In this document: positions 5,325-6,567 of the stretch, one piece after another
Position numbering within the stretch: the first letter of the stretch is position 1
How the letters are laid out: each line of letters begins with the position of its first letter
Source: Acetatifactor sp.
Lineage (GTDB): Bacteria; Bacillota; Clostridia; Lachnospirales; Lachnospiraceae
Assembly (NCBI GenBank): GCA_016303085.1
Contig: JAEDMI010000139.1
Coordinates: 1 to 6,567 of the forward strand
Length of the DNA: 6,567 bases
Reading direction: 5' to 3'
Notes under the pieces: generated by a model
What the model was told of the DNA's origin: nothing
The model's input: the letters and a program-made list of their open reading frames with translations, nothing else
The model's database searches: none
Translations under genes and position numbers: made by a program

Positions 5325-6567
5325 TTATTCAAACAAACCCTTCAGCATCTCCACGCTTGTCTCAAAGTCAAACTTCTCATCCACTTCCTGGCAGAGGAAT
5401 CCGTTCACAGCGTCGATTTTAGAAATGGCATAATCGATGGAAGGATTGCTGCCGCTTTTGTACGCGCCGATATTTATCAAATCCTCCGCCTCGTTATAGG
5501 TAGCCAGAACATTTTTCAGCCTGCCCGCCGCCTGTTTGTGCTCCCTTGCAGCTATCTGGCTCATGCATCGGGAAATACTCTGCAGAACATCAATTGCCGG
5601 ATAATGGTTCCTGTGTCCCAGCTTTCTGTCCAGCATAATGTGTCCGTCCAGAATACTTCTGGCAGTATCCGTGATGGGCTCATTAAAATCGTCACCGTCC
5701 ACCAGCACGGTGTAAAGCCCGGTGATGGAACCTTTGTCCGACCTGCCCGCACGTTCCAAAAGCTTTGGCATTTCGGAGTACACACTGGGGGGATAACCTC
5801 TGCTCACCGGCGGTTCCCCGCTGGCAAGACCGATTTCCCTCTGGGCCATGGAGAAACGGGTCAGGGAGTCCATCATCAAAAGCACATCCTTCCCCCGGTC
5901 TCTGAAATATTCAGCGATTGCCGTAGCGGTCTTTGCTGCCTTATTTCTCTCCAGCGCCGGTCTGTCTGAGGTTGCCACCACCACCACTGAGCGGCGCATT
6001 CCCTCTTCCCCCAGGTCTCTCTCTATAAATTCCCGCACCTCACGGCCTCGCTCTCCAATTAGCGCAATCACGTTGACATCTGCCTTTGTATTTCTTGCAA
6101 ACATACCCATCAGCGTGGATTTTCCCACACCCGAACCGGCAAAGATACCGATTCGCTGGCCTTTGCCCACGGTAATCAGCCCATCTACCGCCTTCACTCC
6201 CAGAGGAAGTACCGTGTCGATAATTTCACGGCTCATAGGGTCAGGCGGCGCAGCCTCCACGGGATATGCCGCTCCCTCCACCGCAGAACCATCCACCGGT
6301 CTTCCGAGCCCGTCCAGTGTCTTTCCCAGAAGCGCTTCACTGACGGTCACCCGCAGGGGATAGCCCGTATTCTCCACAACACAGCCCAGTCCGATTCCGT
6401 CTGTAGCCTCATAGGGCATAAGCAGGGTTTTCTTGTCCTTAAAACCCACCACTTCTGCCATAATGGGAATCTGATTGCCCTCTCCCTCGGGAACAATCAT
6501 GCACAAATCTCCCAGTTTGGCATCCGGGCCGACAGATTCGATGGTAAGTCCCACCACATTCACTACC
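5325..6567 (-). CDS. fliI: Flagellar export ATPase FliI (5' end cut by window edge)
   Basis: This is the ATPase of the flagellar type III export apparatus. It forms a hexamer under the export gate at the cytoplasmic face and couples ATP hydrolysis to delivery of rod, hook and filament subunits. Numbering from the GTG at 6563, the sequence shows the Walker A loop AGSGVGKST (142-150), the catalytic glutamate motif GERGRE (170-175, Glu171), Walker B LLMMDSLTR with Asp232, and the alpha/beta ATPase signature PAIDVLQSIS (322-331). Residues 1 to about 110 are the beta-barrel region and the C-terminus is helical. About 413 residues are visible against a usual length near 435. The frame stays open to the edge (VVNVVGLTIES), so the true start lies outside and the GTG is internal. 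The related type III secretion ATPases and F1 beta are alternatives on sequence, but the flagellar neighbours settle FliI. The next gene, fliJ, follows after 28 bases. Confidence 0.98.
   Translation of the reverse strand, partial: VVNVVGLTIESVGPDAKLGDLCMIVPEGEGNQIPIMAEVVGFKDKKTLLMPYEATDGIGLGCVVENTGYPLRVTVSEALLGKTLDGLGRPVDGSAVEGAAYPVEAAPPDPMSREIIDTVLPLGVKAVDGLITVGKGQRIGIFAGSGVGKSTLMGMFARNTKADVNVIALIGERGREVREFIERDLGEEGMRRSVVVVATSDRPALERNKAAKTATAIAEYFRDRGKDVLLMMDSLTRFSMAQREIGLASGEPPVSRGYPPSVYSEMPKLLERAGRSDKGSITGLYTVLVDGDDFNEPITDTARSILDGHIMLDRKLGHRNHYPAIDVLQSISRCMSQIAAREHKQAAGRLKNVLATYNEAEDLINIGAYKSGSNPSIDYAISKIDAVNGFLCQEVDEKFDFETSVEMLKGLFE

Noticed and set aside
5466..5473. Second plus-strand GCCGATAT
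   Set aside because: It is inside fliI, antisense, with TGCT at the -35 place. Treated as a coding coincidence.
5253..5969. Plus-strand open frame of 238 codons inside fliI/fliJ
   Set aside because: It is antisense to the strongly conserved FliI ATPase core and spans a gene boundary. No family resemblance.

Overview
The window is a piece of a flagellar assembly operon, read entirely on the minus strand. Gene order in the direction of transcription (right to left) is fliI (5' end cut by the window edge), fliJ, a motE/ylxF-type membrane gene, fliK, flgD, a TIGR02530-type flagellar operon gene, and flgE (3' end cut by the window edge). The order fliI-fliJ-ylxF-fliK-flgD-flgE is the one known from the Bacillus subtilis fla/che operon. 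The extra TIGR02530 gene between flgD and flgE, the strong AGGAGG-type ribosome sites, the roughly even base composition and the protein style point to a motile Bacillota of class Clostridia, most likely Lachnospiraceae-like. The genus cannot be told from this window.

Layout: 5325-6567 fliI, 4826-5296 fliJ, 3926-4801 motE-like, 2475-3836 fliK, 1739-2458 flgD, 1305-1724 TIGR02530 gene, 1-1226 flgE. Four of the six junctions are only 14 to 28 bases, so the genes are probably co-transcribed. Two junctions are longer and structured. The 89 bases before fliK hold a candidate sigma-D (sigma-28) promoter, followed directly by a near-perfect 30-base inverted repeat. The 78 bases before flgE hold several mutually exclusive stem-loops, one of which covers the flgE ribosome site. 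There are no RNA genes, mobile elements or CRISPR arrays, and no convincing rho-independent terminator. No stretch over 300 bases lacks a gene.

Functionally, FliI and FliJ are the ATPase and central stalk of the flagellar type III export machine. FliK measures hook length and triggers the switch in export specificity. FlgD is the hook cap and FlgE the hook subunit. The MotE-like protein is a single-pass membrane protein with an extracytoplasmic coiled coil and an MgtE-N-like domain. The TIGR02530 protein has no settled function, but its position implies a role in hook building. The window therefore covers energising the exporter and building a hook of set length.

No wholly new system is evident. 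The points most worth following are the promoter plus palindrome before fliK, an unusual FlgD whose C-terminus looks like a helical module from Gram-positive surface proteins plus an acidic tail, and the structured leader of flgE.
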